DNA of 64,000 nt from Monosiga brevicollis MX1 (GCF_000002865.3 NW_001865041.1:1962955-2026954); one strand, 5' to 3'. Shown: positions 32,623 to 44,293, numbered from the stretch's first letter. Numbers and translations: made by a program. The notes: generated by a model from the letters alone, not told the origin.

Positions 32623-33270
32623 TCTCTGGCCCACCGAATGCAGACGCATCTGCACGGCGCGTTTGTGGCAAGTGTGTGGTTGAGTTTGAAAATGTTGCAG
32701 AGGCGCATACCGTGGCTTTTGAATGACCACCTCGATGCAGTTTTCGCGACCGTGCTTGGCGGCCGAGGCCAGGGAGGCTTGGCAGCCAGCGATCCACAGG
32801 TTGCGGTTCGAATTATTCAGCTACTCGGGGCAAGGCGGCGAGAAGGGTGAAGGGTGAAGGGGTCGCCAGCATGGTGCAACCCTCAGTCATGCAGGTGGGG
32901 GTTGCAAGCTTGGGCGTGGTGTCTCAGCAACGTACGCCAATATCTTCAGGCTTGGAAAAGAGCTTGAGCCAGGAGCCATCAATAACGGCATAGTTCTGGG
33001 TCCAGCCAAAGAAGCGACCAGGAGAGTACAAGGTACGGTACTTGGCGGTGACGGCCATGCTCTCGGCACGGAGGCTACGAATGCATGATTGGAGGACAGG
33101 GTCCGGGATCGTGTCATCAGGGGCGATAATTGGCAACAGCGCATGGGGGCGTGTCATGCTGCGACGTACCGGGCCATGGTTTCTTTGGAGGCGACACGAT
33201 CTTCCTCCTTCTCGGCCAGCGTGAGCTTTTCGAGGTTGGTGAAGTCTTGATCATCATCGGCGGCCGACAT
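30187..33270 (-). CDS. PH-SEC14 (CRAL-TRIO)-PH lipid-binding protein
   Basis: Reading from 33270 the exons include 33270-33170, 33074-32936, 32820-32711, 32488-32359, 32283-32158, 32027-31965, 31880-31716 and about 31621-31330, then shorter ones to the TAA at 30187. The first PH domain runs from FGWTQNYAVIDGSWLKLF to ASSPAEAESWLHALN. A CRAL-TRIO N-terminal helix region follows (DADYLRFLRGNEWDVEKAA), then a SEC14 lipid-binding domain (GRPIIVMQPGKH, VVFVVDLEGMSP, YPERISLLLVVNTPAFFRLVW, VHLLG). A second PH domain starts VKTGYLTKQG, continues LNWKRRFFVLSTSGLLYYYK and ends ERDAWRKALDDVI. It is probably a phosphoinositide- or lipid-transfer protein at membranes. One junction (31716 to 31621) leaves one extra base with canonical sites, so exon 8's edge is unsure. 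The middle introns hold poly-G and GT tracts. Confidence 0.85.
30799..30820 (+). repeat. Poly-G tract in an intron of the PH-SEC14 gene
   Basis: Run of about 22 G on the plus strand (C on the coding strand) near an acceptor. Confidence 0.9.
32533..32621 (+). repeat. (GT)n microsatellite in an intron of the PH-SEC14 gene
   Basis: About 44 perfect GT units, CA on the coding strand, between exons 3 and 4. Confidence 0.95.
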
Positions 33271-33340
33271 GACGACGGTAATGGGTGGGAGGTAGGAATC
33301 GGCGGCAGTGGCTTCCTGTCAAAGCGAAAGAGTACAGCAG

Positions 33341-33371
<31 letters not shown>
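33341..33371 (+). repeat. Poly-A tract upstream of the PH-SEC14 gene
   Basis: A run of 31 A in the 5' flank of the minus-strand gene. Confidence 0.9.
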
Positions 33372-33372
<1 letters not shown>

Positions 33373-33837
33373 AGAAAAGGGGGTGGGGTGGAAAATCGGT
33401 TTATAAGATCGATGAGCTGGAGGACGAGCAAACCAGCGCCAGCAGCAAGGAGAGGTAGTCGAAGCGACCAATCAAGCAGCCAGTGATGAGCTGGCAGGAG
33501 GACGAGCCGTGTGGAAATCAAATCAAGGCATGGTCGTCATCGGACATTACACCCAGTGTGATGGATCGTGGTATGGCATCTGCCTTTGACTCCTGTCTGG
33601 TCAATCGCCGCGTCGAATTCTTCGGCAGCCCGAGACACAAAGACCAAGGCGAGTACTCAAACACATACATGCACACCACGAGCAGGGACGCACCTCTTAG
33701 TCCGACGATGCGATGGAACGACGCGCACGGTCACAACAGAAAAAAAAATACGAAATAAAAACAACAGAAAAATCAGTGAAGGCGAACCACAGTGTGTGTG
33801 CGTTGTGTGCGTGCGTGCGTTGTGTGCGTGAAGAGAA

Positions 33838-33929
33838 AGAGAGAGAGATGAAAGAGAAAGCGAAGAGAGAGAGAGAGAGAGTTAGTTTGAGAGAGAGAGA
33901 TTTCGAGAGAGAGAGAGAGAGAGAGATTT

Positions 33930-34023
<94 letters not shown>

Positions 34024-34130
34024 ATTGATTTGGTCGGTTTGAGAAAGAGAAATAAAGAGCAAAGACACAAAACACAACTACATGTACCACGAGAGAGCGA
34101 GAGAGCGAGAGAGAGTGAGCGAGTGAGCGA
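33838..34130 (+). repeat. (GA)n microsatellite block
   Basis: GA runs with TTTGAGA and TTTCGAGA interruptions, then an unbroken (GA) tract at about 33910-34020. GAGAGAGC units follow at about 34092-34130. It lies in the divergent region between the PH-SEC14 gene and the gene at 34900. Confidence 0.9.
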
Positions 34131-34227
34131 GAATTTAAATTGGTGTAGGGGACTACAGAAGGAATCGGGGCAAGTGTATCATCATACGAAATGTGCGGTT
34201 TGTGAGCGGGGTACCTCTGTACGTGTT

Positions 34228-34600
34228 TTACATGTGGCGGGTGTGGTGAGGTGGCTCACTATGTGAATTGGTTCGCACGGTGTCGAGTGACTCTGATTCG
34301 CTTTCCAATCGCCGTTGTAAACTTTGGAACTCAAGCGGAAAGGCACTAACACAGCTCGTCAGTTGGGGTACAGGTCCGTCCGAGTACATCTCGCCTGGCT
34401 GATGGCAATGTTGTTCCAACCATCGAGCCAGCACCATTGCACCGGAGCTGGCAGCGGCACTTTTCAGCAAGTCATAGCAGCGCAAGTCCAGCTCATGCTC
34501 GCTCCTGGCACAACGCCGGTTCAGTCTCCTCAAAGACTCACCAGTCTCTTGGATGTGAAAACGCTGAACGACGCCCTCCCTCTGGTAAATGAAATATGAC
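34228..34600 (-). CDS. Possible hypothetical exon (low confidence)
   Basis: A minus-strand open frame with rather even composition, containing ESLRRLNRRCARSEHELDLR and ending HSEPPHHTRHM, lies upstream of the 34900 gene. A possible acceptor (ACCAG) precedes REGVVQRF near 34590. No domain is recognised and no 5' exon is clearly supported, so this may be noncoding. Confidence 0.25.
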
Positions 34601-34899
34601 AAAATACAGGGGTATTTCATCGGAGGAGAGGTGGGTGGAAGTGCACTGGAGATCAAATGGCAGCCCGCCACAATATGGCAGCGGCTTGTCACGGCCGCTG
34701 CCAGATGCATCTGCACCATGCAAATTAGTGTCGGGTGGGGGGGAATCACAGTAGCAAAGGATCTCGGCAGGGAGGGGCTGACTTCGTGGACCCTTGCGCT
34801 GTGCCGCCGTTGACTGCCAGTGTGCGCGTCCGCAGGTCACTCACACCAGTGTGTGCATCGCGCTTCCAACTTTTTAGTCTGTCGGGCCTGCCGAGCGAC

Positions 34900-36530
34900 A
34901 TGGGTGTATCCACGATTGCATTGGCCGCGGGCGTTGCCCCTCTGCTGCTCGCGACGCTTGTGCGGTTGGGTGGCAATATTGGCACACCCATTGTGGCCGA
35001 TGATCCTTCCCGTCCCCACATCTTCCTGATCCCCTACGTGGGTCTGGCCTTCTTCCCTCTGGCCTTTGCTCTCTTCCGTGAGCTCAAGAGCTGTTCCTGC
35101 GCGGGTCCTCTCAACGCCGTCAAGAATGGCCTTTGCAACGTCGCCTTTGGTGCCTTTCTCCTTCACTGCTTCTTGACCTTCTTCTACGGTACGAGCCTCG
35201 CTCGGGGAATATTTTATGAAAGCCATTGGAAAGAAAAAAAAAGGGGTGGGAGGAGAACTCCCTCGGAAGAGGCTGGAGGACGCAAGGCTTTGCCGATCCC
35301 TGTGGTAGCATCAGCATGCACTCACTCGCTCCAATTGTCCGTTTGGTGTGGTCTGATCATACTGGACAGGCAACATCAACAACGATGCCTGGTCCAACAG
35401 CATCATGATCGACGTGATTGCCCCGCCCGAGTTCTTTGTGAACATGACCATGGTGCCCGAGGAAATGCGCCTCACTTCCGATGTCAAGCTTTGGGCGCGC
35501 AAGGAGATTCTCGATGGCCCTCACCTCGACATTGATGCCATTGCTGCCTCCAAGTGTCAGCGCCGTGCCTATGCCCGCTTCATGTTTCATGAAATTCTGC
35601 CCCAGTCGCGCATCGCCCGCCTTCTCAAGCAGGGCGTCATGTTTGGCGGCGTTTGGGCCCAGCACACCAGCTCTTTTGCGGAACGGTATGGCATCATTGC
35701 ATTCCGACATGACTGCCGTGATTCAATGCCTGAGGCCCAACTCGACCCGCGCATGCCTCTTGGTTGGGGTCCAGCCGCTCATCTTTGTCGTTCTGTTTGC
35801 CCTGCTGCCACCTTCTCCAGCGCCAACGTGTCCAAGGTCTACACTGACCACGCTTATGGCAATGATGTCGCCTTCAACAAGTACATTATCCGTCCCCTCT
35901 GGGTCGATCGCTTCAACATCTATGGCGACTTTGACCATAAGGAGTACGTGTGTGTGTGTGTGTGTGTGTGTGTTGCTTCCCGATCTTCTCGCCGCTTGCA
36001 TGCAACAAGCGTTGACATGCTCAAGCTGCCGCTCGTACTTGAAGGCCCATCACTCACGTTTGTTTCACATGTTCTGGGCTGATTCGCTCCGTAGTCTGCA
36101 GGAGAAGCACTGGACCGTCTCCTCCCCGGCTCCCTTGCACGAGGGCCAACACATTGCATACGATGCAAAGGCTTCGGGCCAAACTTGGAATGATGCCCGC
36201 TTCATCATGGACCAGTACAGCTGCATGGCCGAGGGCATGTGGCTCGAGAGGTAAATGCGAGTTCGCGTTTGAGTTTGGGCCGCCGCCCCCACCCACTCAC
36301 TTACCACCGGATTGCTCCCTCTTGCTAGCTTTATTGGCCGTCGCTTCTGCTTCCGCAAGATTATGGATGCAACCGAGACATACAGCATGGAGGGCACGCT
36401 GCACCATCCCTATCTGGCCGACAAAGACGTGACCTACCCCTCAGGCTCGATCGATGACTGCGACAAGCCCTATGTGCGGGCCGTCCTCACAAAGGGCCTC
36501 CACTGGACCCGTGACACCTACCTCTGCTAA
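34900..36530 (+). CDS. Multi-pass membrane protein with a large Cys-containing C-terminal region, unrecognised
   Basis: Five exons: 34900-35188, 35370-35685, 35821-35943, 36095-36250, 36329-36530. They give 361 residues in a clean frame. Three hydrophobic segments lie in exon 1 (about residues 4-20, 40-60 and 78-96: VSTIALAAGVAPLLLATLV, FLIPYVGLAFFPLAFALF, LCNVAFGAFLLHCFLTFF). After them the protein is soluble, with one sequon (NMT) and scattered Cys, ending RAVLTKGLHWTRDTYLC. The conserved-looking middle includes DVKLWARKEIL and YIIRPLWVDRFNIYGDFD. No family is recognised. The third intron starts GTACGTGTGTG and continues as a GT repeat. Start 34900 is the first ATG before the hydrophobic segment. 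Confidence 0.7.
35945..35972 (+). repeat. (GT)n tract abutting a 5' splice site
   Basis: GT repeat begins within the donor GTACGTGTG of intron 3 of the 34900 gene. Confidence 0.85.
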
Positions 36531-36918
36531 GCCCCTGCTATCCCCTGCAGGGCCAGAGCGGGCTCATCGCTGCTTTGTGTTTGTCTAGTGCTGTTGCGTT
36601 TCTCTTCTTGTCTTGGACTGGCTCGACGATGTGCGGGTTTTGATAAGCAATCGATGCTGAAAGTATCACAGGCTCTCTTCATGCGCCGCACTTTGTTGTT
36701 GTTGTTGTTGTTGTTGTTGTCAATGTCACAGCATGCAGTCCAGACGATGCCATTTGAACTGATGAGGCGTTGATCTGGTTAACATGACATTTTCTATATT
36801 GATTTTTTTTTTGTTTTTTTGCGCGTTTTACGCGGAAACAGATCGTCGTTGCCCCATTCAATAGGAGCAAAGCATCAGAGAGGGCCGACGAGACAACCGG
36901 GTAACAAGAGTGACAAGT

Positions 36919-37868
36919 TTACATGTTGAAGGCAAAGGCCACGGCCTGGGCGGCAAAGGCCACGGCCAGAGGCAGCGAGACAGGAGGGAAGGCAATAAAG
37001 GCCACGGCAGTAGCCGCGCTGGCGGCAGCAGCGTAGGGAGCGACCTTGGCGCGGTTGATGTCCTCGCGGAGCTGGAGACCCAAGTAGCCGGCACCAAGGA
37101 AGATGAAGCCAATTGTGAGGAAAAGACTCTTCTTGAGCTCAATGGCGGTGATGGAGCTGGCAAACAGATTGTGGGCGACGACGGCGGGGAAAATGGTGAA
37201 GAAGATGGAGCGCGCAGAGAGGGCGACGCTGAGGAGCTTGACAACCAGGTCGGATGGCACAATCTTGTTGGAAGCCAGGACCAGAGGCACCAGGGTACCG
37301 GCAGCAAAGACAATGGGCAGCGCTGGCACGGGCGCGTTCATCACAAACTTTTGCACCAGCTAGCGCACATCGAGGGTCGAGGGGGAGAGAAGAACAAAGA
37401 AAGAGAGAAGAAGAAAAGAAGCAGAAAGAGAAGAAGAAAGGGAAGGTGAGTGGGGGTGGAGACGTGCTAAGCGCGTGTACTCCCGATGCCACACCACAAG
37501 AGAACAGAAATGCAATGACGGGCGGGAGTTGGCACGTGGTGACAAACCTGGCCAGCAAGGACAAGGCTGTGGGTGAAGACAAGGGCATTGATGGCAGACT
37601 TGCGGGTGGAGGGCGTGGCCATGGCAGCTCCGAGCGAGGTCACGGAGAGAGCGAGGGTCGCCTTGCCGATTGTGGCCACCATGTTCTCGCCAAAGAGCAT
37701 CTACGTGGCAGTTTTCAAGGTGAGTTTGCAGTGCGCGCAAGCTGGAGCAAAGCAACAAGCCAGGGAACGTACGGTGCTGAAAAAGTGGTTCTCAATAAAG
37801 GCGGGGGCGGCGATGGCGCCGATGCCGATGCCAAAGTTCAAGATGGTGGAGAAGTCCCAAGCCGACAT
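36919..37868 (-). CDS. Multi-pass membrane protein, unrecognised
   Basis: Three exons, 37868-37773, 37700-37548 and 37359-36919, give 229 residues. Hydropathy by eye suggests about six membrane segments: LNFGIGIGAIAAPAF, ATIGKATLALSVTSLGAAM, VPALPIVFAAGTLVPLVLAS, SIFFTIFPAVVAHNLFAS, LFLTIGFIFLGAGYLGL and two Ala-rich ones at the C-terminus (AAAASAATAVAFIAF, VAFAAQAVAFAF). The small residue-rich, Ala/Gly-heavy composition resembles small mitochondrial or ER membrane proteins, but I do not recognise the family. Start 37868 gives MSAWDFST; all junctions are consensus and phase 0. Confidence 0.65.
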
Positions 37869-38799
37869 GATGCTGCGAACACCGAAGGTCGTGATAAGAA
37901 CAGTGTTGTGAGTTGATTTAGGTTGGATCAGGCTGCAAGCGGCCAAGCAAACGACTGCGTGCCACGAGCTGTCCAGCCCGTTTGACTGCCAGACAGGCCC
38001 TGGAGTCCAATCAACCATCTGGAGCTCTTATTTTTTCTTTTTTTCTCTTGTTCACATGCAGAACCGGAGGTCAGGGCAGCGCGCTCACCTGGTGTTGTTT
38101 GGTAATGAGCCAAAAGACAGGAAGAGGTCTGCAAATGGATCTTGCTACAAATCAGGCGGGGTCCAGCAAGGGCAAAGGCTCGTGAGGCATGTCGTTATTT
38201 GATCGCGGTCCCCGACAACAGGACGCCAAAAACACTTTTGCAAAGCCAGTGGCGTGTTCTGACGCGAGTCCCTCGCCAAACGAGCTTGATCCCGGACACA
38301 AGCATCGACTCCTTCATGTATCAAGAGGTACCCAAATCCCCAGCCACGGCCAGTGCCTCTTGCACCTCGCCACGATCGCGCTGCCGTTTGCACGCCTTCA
38401 GCCCCCCCAACACCCCCTGACAGCTGCAATCCTTACCTTAAGCCCTTGACAAGCGAAAAAAATACGAGAGTTCAAGAGCCAGTGGCTTGAGGGCACAACC
38501 ACAACAACCACACGACGCAACCCTAACACGGCACACTGCTAAAGAAAACTGCATCATCTGGTATATTCAATGCACAAAGTCAAATAAATAACATTAACAA
38601 ATCATCAAAAGGTCGATATATCGCTGAACTTATTATTCAAACATGGTCAATGATTGCGATTGTCAGATCAATTTTTGCTCAAAAGTGTAACAAAAGCCAC
38701 ACATGAAGAGGCAAAGTGCCAGATTGGCATTGCATCAAGGTGGATGTTAACATAAGAGGGGTGTCCCCTTCAATTTCAAGATCATCGATCAGTGCTGCA
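37869..38799. other. Divergent promoter region, no gene seen
   Basis: Lies between the 37868 gene (-) and the FMO gene (+). It is A/T-rich at 38540-38700, including an AAAAGTGTAAC string about 115 bases before the FMO ATG. No supported exon. Confidence 0.5.
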
Positions 38800-39193
38800 A
38801 TGATGGAGCAGGTGCTCGGATCCATCTTTGGCAGCGCCCCGTGGAACGGCGAAGCAGGCCTCGGTGCCTTGCTGCGTGCCGTTCTCTATGTGGTGTGCGA
38901 GTGGACGGGTGCTGCGCTTGTCAATGTGGTCTGCGCCGGGGGTGTCCTGCTTGTCATCTACCTCGTTTTCCATGCAGTGTGGCGCTCCCAGATCCGCAAG
39001 ACCTACTACGCCCGCACCCTGCGGCAGGATGTGATTCCCGACGCCCCGCGCAAGGTCAGCAAGCGCTGCGCTGTCATTGGTGCTGGTCCAGCTGGTATTG
39101 TGACTGCCAAGGAGCTTCTTGAGGCCGGCCATGATGTCACCATCTTCGAGAAGAACGATACCTTTGGTGGTGTCTTTCTTTACCGTGATTACA

Positions 39194-39237
<44 letters not shown>

Positions 39238-41002
39238 CTTGTGTGTGGTCCCTTGTTGTGCAAGACGCAGCTCAAGGCCCCTGCTCCTCAATGCCAACCA
39301 AGCCCCCTTCAATACATGCGCATTGCCGTCCATGTTTGCATGACTGACCCGTCCTACCTGGGCCCTTGCCATGTGTTTTAGGGCGGCGTTTACGACGGCT
39401 GCGTGCTCACCATCGGCAACTACGTGATGACCTTCTCCGACTTTTTCGAGCCGGGTGACAAGTACCGTTTCTGGACTGCCCAGGAATACTGGGAGTATTT
39501 GGCCCGCTACATTGAGCACTTTGGCGTTGAACGCCGCAGTACCGTGTACTACAACCACGAAGTCCTCACCGTGGCTCGCGCCAGCCAAGACACCTGGAGC
39601 GTCACCGCCAAGTCTGCCAAGGGCAAGGTCCACAGCGCCGTCTTTGATCACGTCGCCATTTGCAACGGTGCCCACCAGGTCCCGAACCAGCCCAGGATCA
39701 AGGGTGCCGAATCTTCGCCCATCACCATCTGCCACTCTGATTCCTACAAGCGCGCTGCTGGCGACGCACGTTTTGAGGGCAAGCGCGTTGTTTGCATGGG
39801 CATTGGCGAAACGGGTGCTGATGTCGCTGCTCATGTGGCTCAGGTCGCCAGCGATGCCTACCTCTCCATGCGTCGCACCCCCCACGTCGTGCCCCGTAAC
39901 CTCTGGAACCTTGGCTTTCCTGGCGATGCCTCCTCCACCCGCGCCATGTTCTATTGCCATCACATGTGGATCTCGGCCCTTCACAGCTTTGACCAGTGGA
40001 TCCGTCTAGTGACCAGCGGACCCAAATGCCAGGCTTTTTTCAAGGGTGACATGGGCATGGGCTGTCCCGTTCATGCCAAGGCTGCTGAGCTGGCAGAGCG
40101 CTCCGGTGGCCTCGTCGTCGAGCAGTTTCTCACCAAGAACGACAACTTTATCCCCCATCTGTTGGACGGCAGCCTCAAGGAGAAGCCTGACATCGATCAC
40201 ATCGAGGGCCGTCGCGTCTATTTCACCGACGGCTCCTTTGTGGACGACGTGGACACCATCATTCAGTGCACCGGCTTTGTCGACTCCTTCCCCTTCCTGC
40301 AAGATGTGGACATGCCAGATGTTCGCCACTTGTACAAGCACATGATTCATCCCGATATCGGCCCCAGGTACAGACCCGGCGCGCGTGATGGGGGAAAGGG
40401 AAGACCATGGGTGGAGCCAGGAAGCGGCCGTGTCCCCTTATGCTCCGTGTGCATCCTGTGTCCACTGGCCTACCGTAAACTGACCTTGTCTTGTGCTTGG
40501 TATTCTCCTCTCCCACAGTTTGGCTTGGATTGGCTTTGTGCGTCCCGGTACGGGTGGCGTCCCCGCTTGCGCTGAACTCTGCGCCCGCTATTTCGCTCTC
40601 CTGGCCTCGGGTGAACGCAAATTGCCCGACGACTGGCGCCAACGCATTGCGCGCGAGGCCAACATGGAGGAAGATCTCATCAACATTTCCAGCGGCCGTG
40701 TCAAGACCCTCGTGCTCTATGGTGATTTCATGGAAGCCATGGCCCAGCACGTGGACTGCCAGCCCATGATCATGCGTTACCTCTTCACCGATCCCGTCTT
40801 CTGGCTCAAGCTGCTTTATGGTGCCATGTCCCCCATCCAATTTCGCCTGCGAGGGCCAAATGCTCGCCCTGAATTCGCCAAGGCCTGTTTGAAAGCCATG
40901 CCTGCCCCCACGCCAATCCCCTTTCGCGTCTTCCAATCCATGTTTGCCGTGGCTGGCTGGATCACCGGTACGCTCTTTGGTTTCCGACCTCCGAGCTGGT
41001 AA
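38800..41002 (+). CDS. Flavin-containing monooxygenase-like protein with N-terminal membrane anchor
   Basis: Three exons, 38800-39195, 39382-40367 and 40519-41002, give 621 residues. A hydrophobic segment at residues about 38-60 (ALVNVVCAGGVLLVIYLVF) precedes the Rossmann motif CAVIGAGPAGIVTAKEL with the acidic FEKN end, which binds FAD. A second dinucleotide motif, VVCMGIGETGADVAAH, should bind NADPH. DTIIQCTGF is the usual conserved strand after it, and LAWIGFVRPGTGGVPA matches the C-terminal FMO region. FMOs oxygenate soft nucleophiles such as amines and sulphides, usually on the ER. The FMO fingerprint FxGxxxHxxxY is not clearly present (AICNGAHQVPNQP), so the reaction may differ. Two ATGs in tandem (38800, 38803) could start it. 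Confidence 0.85.
39196..39228 (+). repeat. (GT)n microsatellite starting at the donor of FMO intron 1
   Basis: The exon ends AAG and the intron starts directly as a GT repeat. Confidence 0.9.
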
Positions 41003-41515
41003 AAAAAAATCCCGTGTGTTTCTTCTCCAAAAAGGACTACCATCTGCTTCATGATGTCGTTCTTCCTTTGCTTGTTTCAACTCTTTGGGGCACCTTTCCA
41101 ACCGGCCGTGCCCGCGCTCTCCTTCTTTCTATCGAGTGCTTTCCCAGGGCTCTCCGATTTTGATTTGATTTTCTGTAAATTGACAAGTCTTTGAAACTTT
41201 TTTGCACATATCCTGCGCTGATTGGTCGATCATTTCTCTTTTACTCCTGGGATGCGAGGCACATACAAAAACAAGTTTTGGTTAAGCCTTGCTTGGGAAC
41301 AACAGCGTGCGTCCTACCCATTTGTGTGTTGTGCGACTCATGTACAGTCAGCAAAGTACCCGTCATTCAAATTGAAGAGGGTGCAATCGCCACTTCCCTC
41401 GCTGCCATAAAAAAAAAAAAAAAACAACAGAAAAGGAAATCCCAACAAACTCTCTATTTTTGAAAATAACATGTCTCCTATTTTGCATTTTGCATTTTTA
41501 CAAGTTGCCGCCATC
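41003..41515. other. Spacer, no gene seen
   Basis: Between FMO and FIG4 on the same strand. It is A/T-rich, with an A-run at 41410-41424 and no supported exon. An upstream in-frame ATG for FIG4 exists at 41471. Confidence 0.5.
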
Positions 41516-44262
41516 ATGACCGATGCGGCGGCGGCGGCGGCGGCGGCGGGGGGTTCTGCCTCGCCCAACCTGGGCGATGGGATGGGGAATGGGTCCCAAC
41601 ATACAAGCGCGGCGGCAGCGGCGGCAGCAGCGGCGACGGTGCAGCCAGGGGATCTTTTCCTCAACCCGACTTCCCCAGTGCTCTCTCGATTCAACATTTA
41701 TGCCACCAATGCCAAAATTTACATCGTTGGCTCTGATGAGGTTGGTTCCGAAATTGACCAGGCGCATCCAGCATCCAGCTCGCTCCACAAGGGCATCGCA
41801 CATGGAATTGATGTTGCGTTTCGCTTGCACTTTTGCAGCAACAGACGCAGTTCCGCATTGTGCGCGTGGATCGCTCATCTCTCGACCTCCATGCGACGGA
41901 GGACGAGCGCACCTACGACCAGCAAGAGCTTGATGTACGCCGCTCGCACCCGTCGCGGTTGCGCCGTAGGCAGACCAAGGTTGCGCTGCACTGGCTTTTC
42001 ATGCTGCCCTGTCTCGTCCTTTTCAACGTCGGACCGGCTTCAGGGCATTCTTAACACGCTAGATGCGATGACCCAAAATAAGATGCTCAAGAAGCGTTGG
42101 TCTGGCTACGGCATCATCGGTGTGGTTCGGTGAGGACCCCTAGCGCTCGTGGCTCGTAGCTCAGGTCTGACTCAAAACTCACAAATGATATTTGTGCTTT
42201 TCCAAAGCTTTCTCAAGGGCTACTACTTGATTGTTGTGACCAAGCGCAAACAGGTCGCCAGCATTGGCGCTCATGCCATCTATCGAGTCGAGGACACGGT
42301 GAGGCAAACAAACCCTATTTTTTTTTTTTTTTTTTTTTTTTTTCTTTTGACTCGTCAATGTCATGCCCATAATCCCCACGACCTCATTCCCTTTTGCTTT
42401 TGGTTTTTTTTTTTCAAAAAATTATTGGTCACCCACGGGCTAGATTATGATTTCACTCTTTAGCAAATCTGTGGCTGGCCCCGACCTGCCAGAGGAAGAG
42501 CGTTACCGTCGAATCTTTCATGTATGTGCTGCGGTGGACCAGTCATACCTGTATCATGATTACAATTTGTTTGCAAATTTGCGGCCGGGACCAATGCTCA
42601 AATGGCTGAAAACTGCTTTTCTTGGGCTTGATGCGTTCCCTGCAGAATGTGGATTTGACCAGCAACTTTTACTTTAGTCACACATACGACCTGACTCGCC
42701 CCGTTCAGAGCAACATGTACCTGCCGTCCGATCTCGAGCGTAGGTTCCAACTTGAGACAATGTCACGGTCTCCCGGAAATCTCATGATGTCCTCTCTTCC
42801 CTTCCACGGACAGGCCAACGACTAGCTGAGCCCAAGCCACCGGTTCTGAAGCCGGATGAGACATTCTTGTGGAACCACTTCTTGCTCCATCCTTTCCACG
42901 ATACAGTGCGAATCCTCATAGCGTTGTCTCGGCTTTGGCATTTTGCGTTCAAGGTTGACCCCGCTCACTCTACCCGGTTCCTATTCCCTCATCCCAGCTC
43001 CGCCCCGAGTGGCTTATTTCTTTGACACACGGATTTGTGTCCCAAAGTGACATCAACATCTACGGTCGGCACATCTACGTGACACTGATTGCCCGGCGTA
43101 GCCGTCATTACGCCGGCACTCGCTTCCTCAAGCGCGGTAAGTGATTCTTCTCGCTCCGGTCACATGGCCTTCCCGTGTGTCACAAGCCCACATTCGTCAT
43201 GGTCTGCGCTCATTGCTCGTGGCGATACCAGGTTGTGACAATGCGGGCCACTGCGCCAACCACGTGGAGAGCGAACAGATTGTGCATGATGCCAGCGAGA
43301 TCTCCCATCGCCGTGCCTTCATCACCAGCTACATTCAGATGCGCGGGTCCGTTCCCGTTCATTGGGAGCAAGATCATGCGGGCATGAAGGCCAAACCACC
43401 TATTTCCATCGCGCGCGCCGACCCCTTTGCGTCAGCCGCTGCCATGCACTTTGAAAGGGTACGTCTTGGTACCCTGCCCGCTGCTCCGTGCCTAATTCTC
43501 TGATTCATCGGCGACGGGGACCTTGCGTTGTGGCCTCAAATATCTCTTCTGACCTGCGTCGCCCACGTGTGTCATTTATTTGCAACCTGGTTTAAGCTGT
43601 TCCACAAGTTTGGTGCACCAATCATCGCATTTGACCTGGTCAAAAAGAAGGAGAGGCGTCCGCGCGAGTCCATCTTACTCAATGCCTATACGTAAGACTT
43701 CCTCTTTTTAGTCTATTTTGTTTTTCTCGATGCGAAGTCAAGAGAAAGTAGTGTTGGCCAGTGCGTCATGGTCTTATCAGCTTATTCGCCACTCTTGCGC
43801 GATGTGGTGCGATTCAATGCAGGGCTGCCTTGGGGTACTTGAACAAATTCTTGCCCAAGGAAAGTGCCATCCAGCACGTCTCGTGGGACATGGCCAAATC
43901 CAACAAAAGTCGCGAGCCTGTGGTCTTGCGCATCTTGGATCAGTATGCTCAGCATTTTTTGAAGGTATGAAAAAGCGGCCTTCGCTTGACGTTTAGATTT
44001 GTTTGCGAGCTCTGAATCTCCCAACCCCTCTCATCTCGCGTGAGTTTCATCTTGCTCCCTTAGCAACAAGGCATCTTCACATCCCGACAACGGCTTTCCC
44101 TGGTGGCGGAAGCCGATGCTGGCCTTGATTCAGGCGTTGGCGACAACGCAAGCCGTCAATCTTCCCACTCGCACGCTGGTACCAACCAGGTGAGTTTTTA
44201 TAAGTTTTTATTTCAACTTTTTTTTATTTCTTTTCATTTCAGATTTCCAGCTGCGCGCGCGC

Positions 44263-44293
<31 letters not shown>

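Noticed and set aside
33838-34030. Arg/Glu and Ser/Leu repeat open frames
   Set aside because: Translation of the GA microsatellite on either strand.
38782-39984. 400-codon minus-strand open frame opposite the FMO gene
   Set aside because: Antisense shadow of a GC-rich coding region; the plus strand has the Rossmann motifs and correct splicing.
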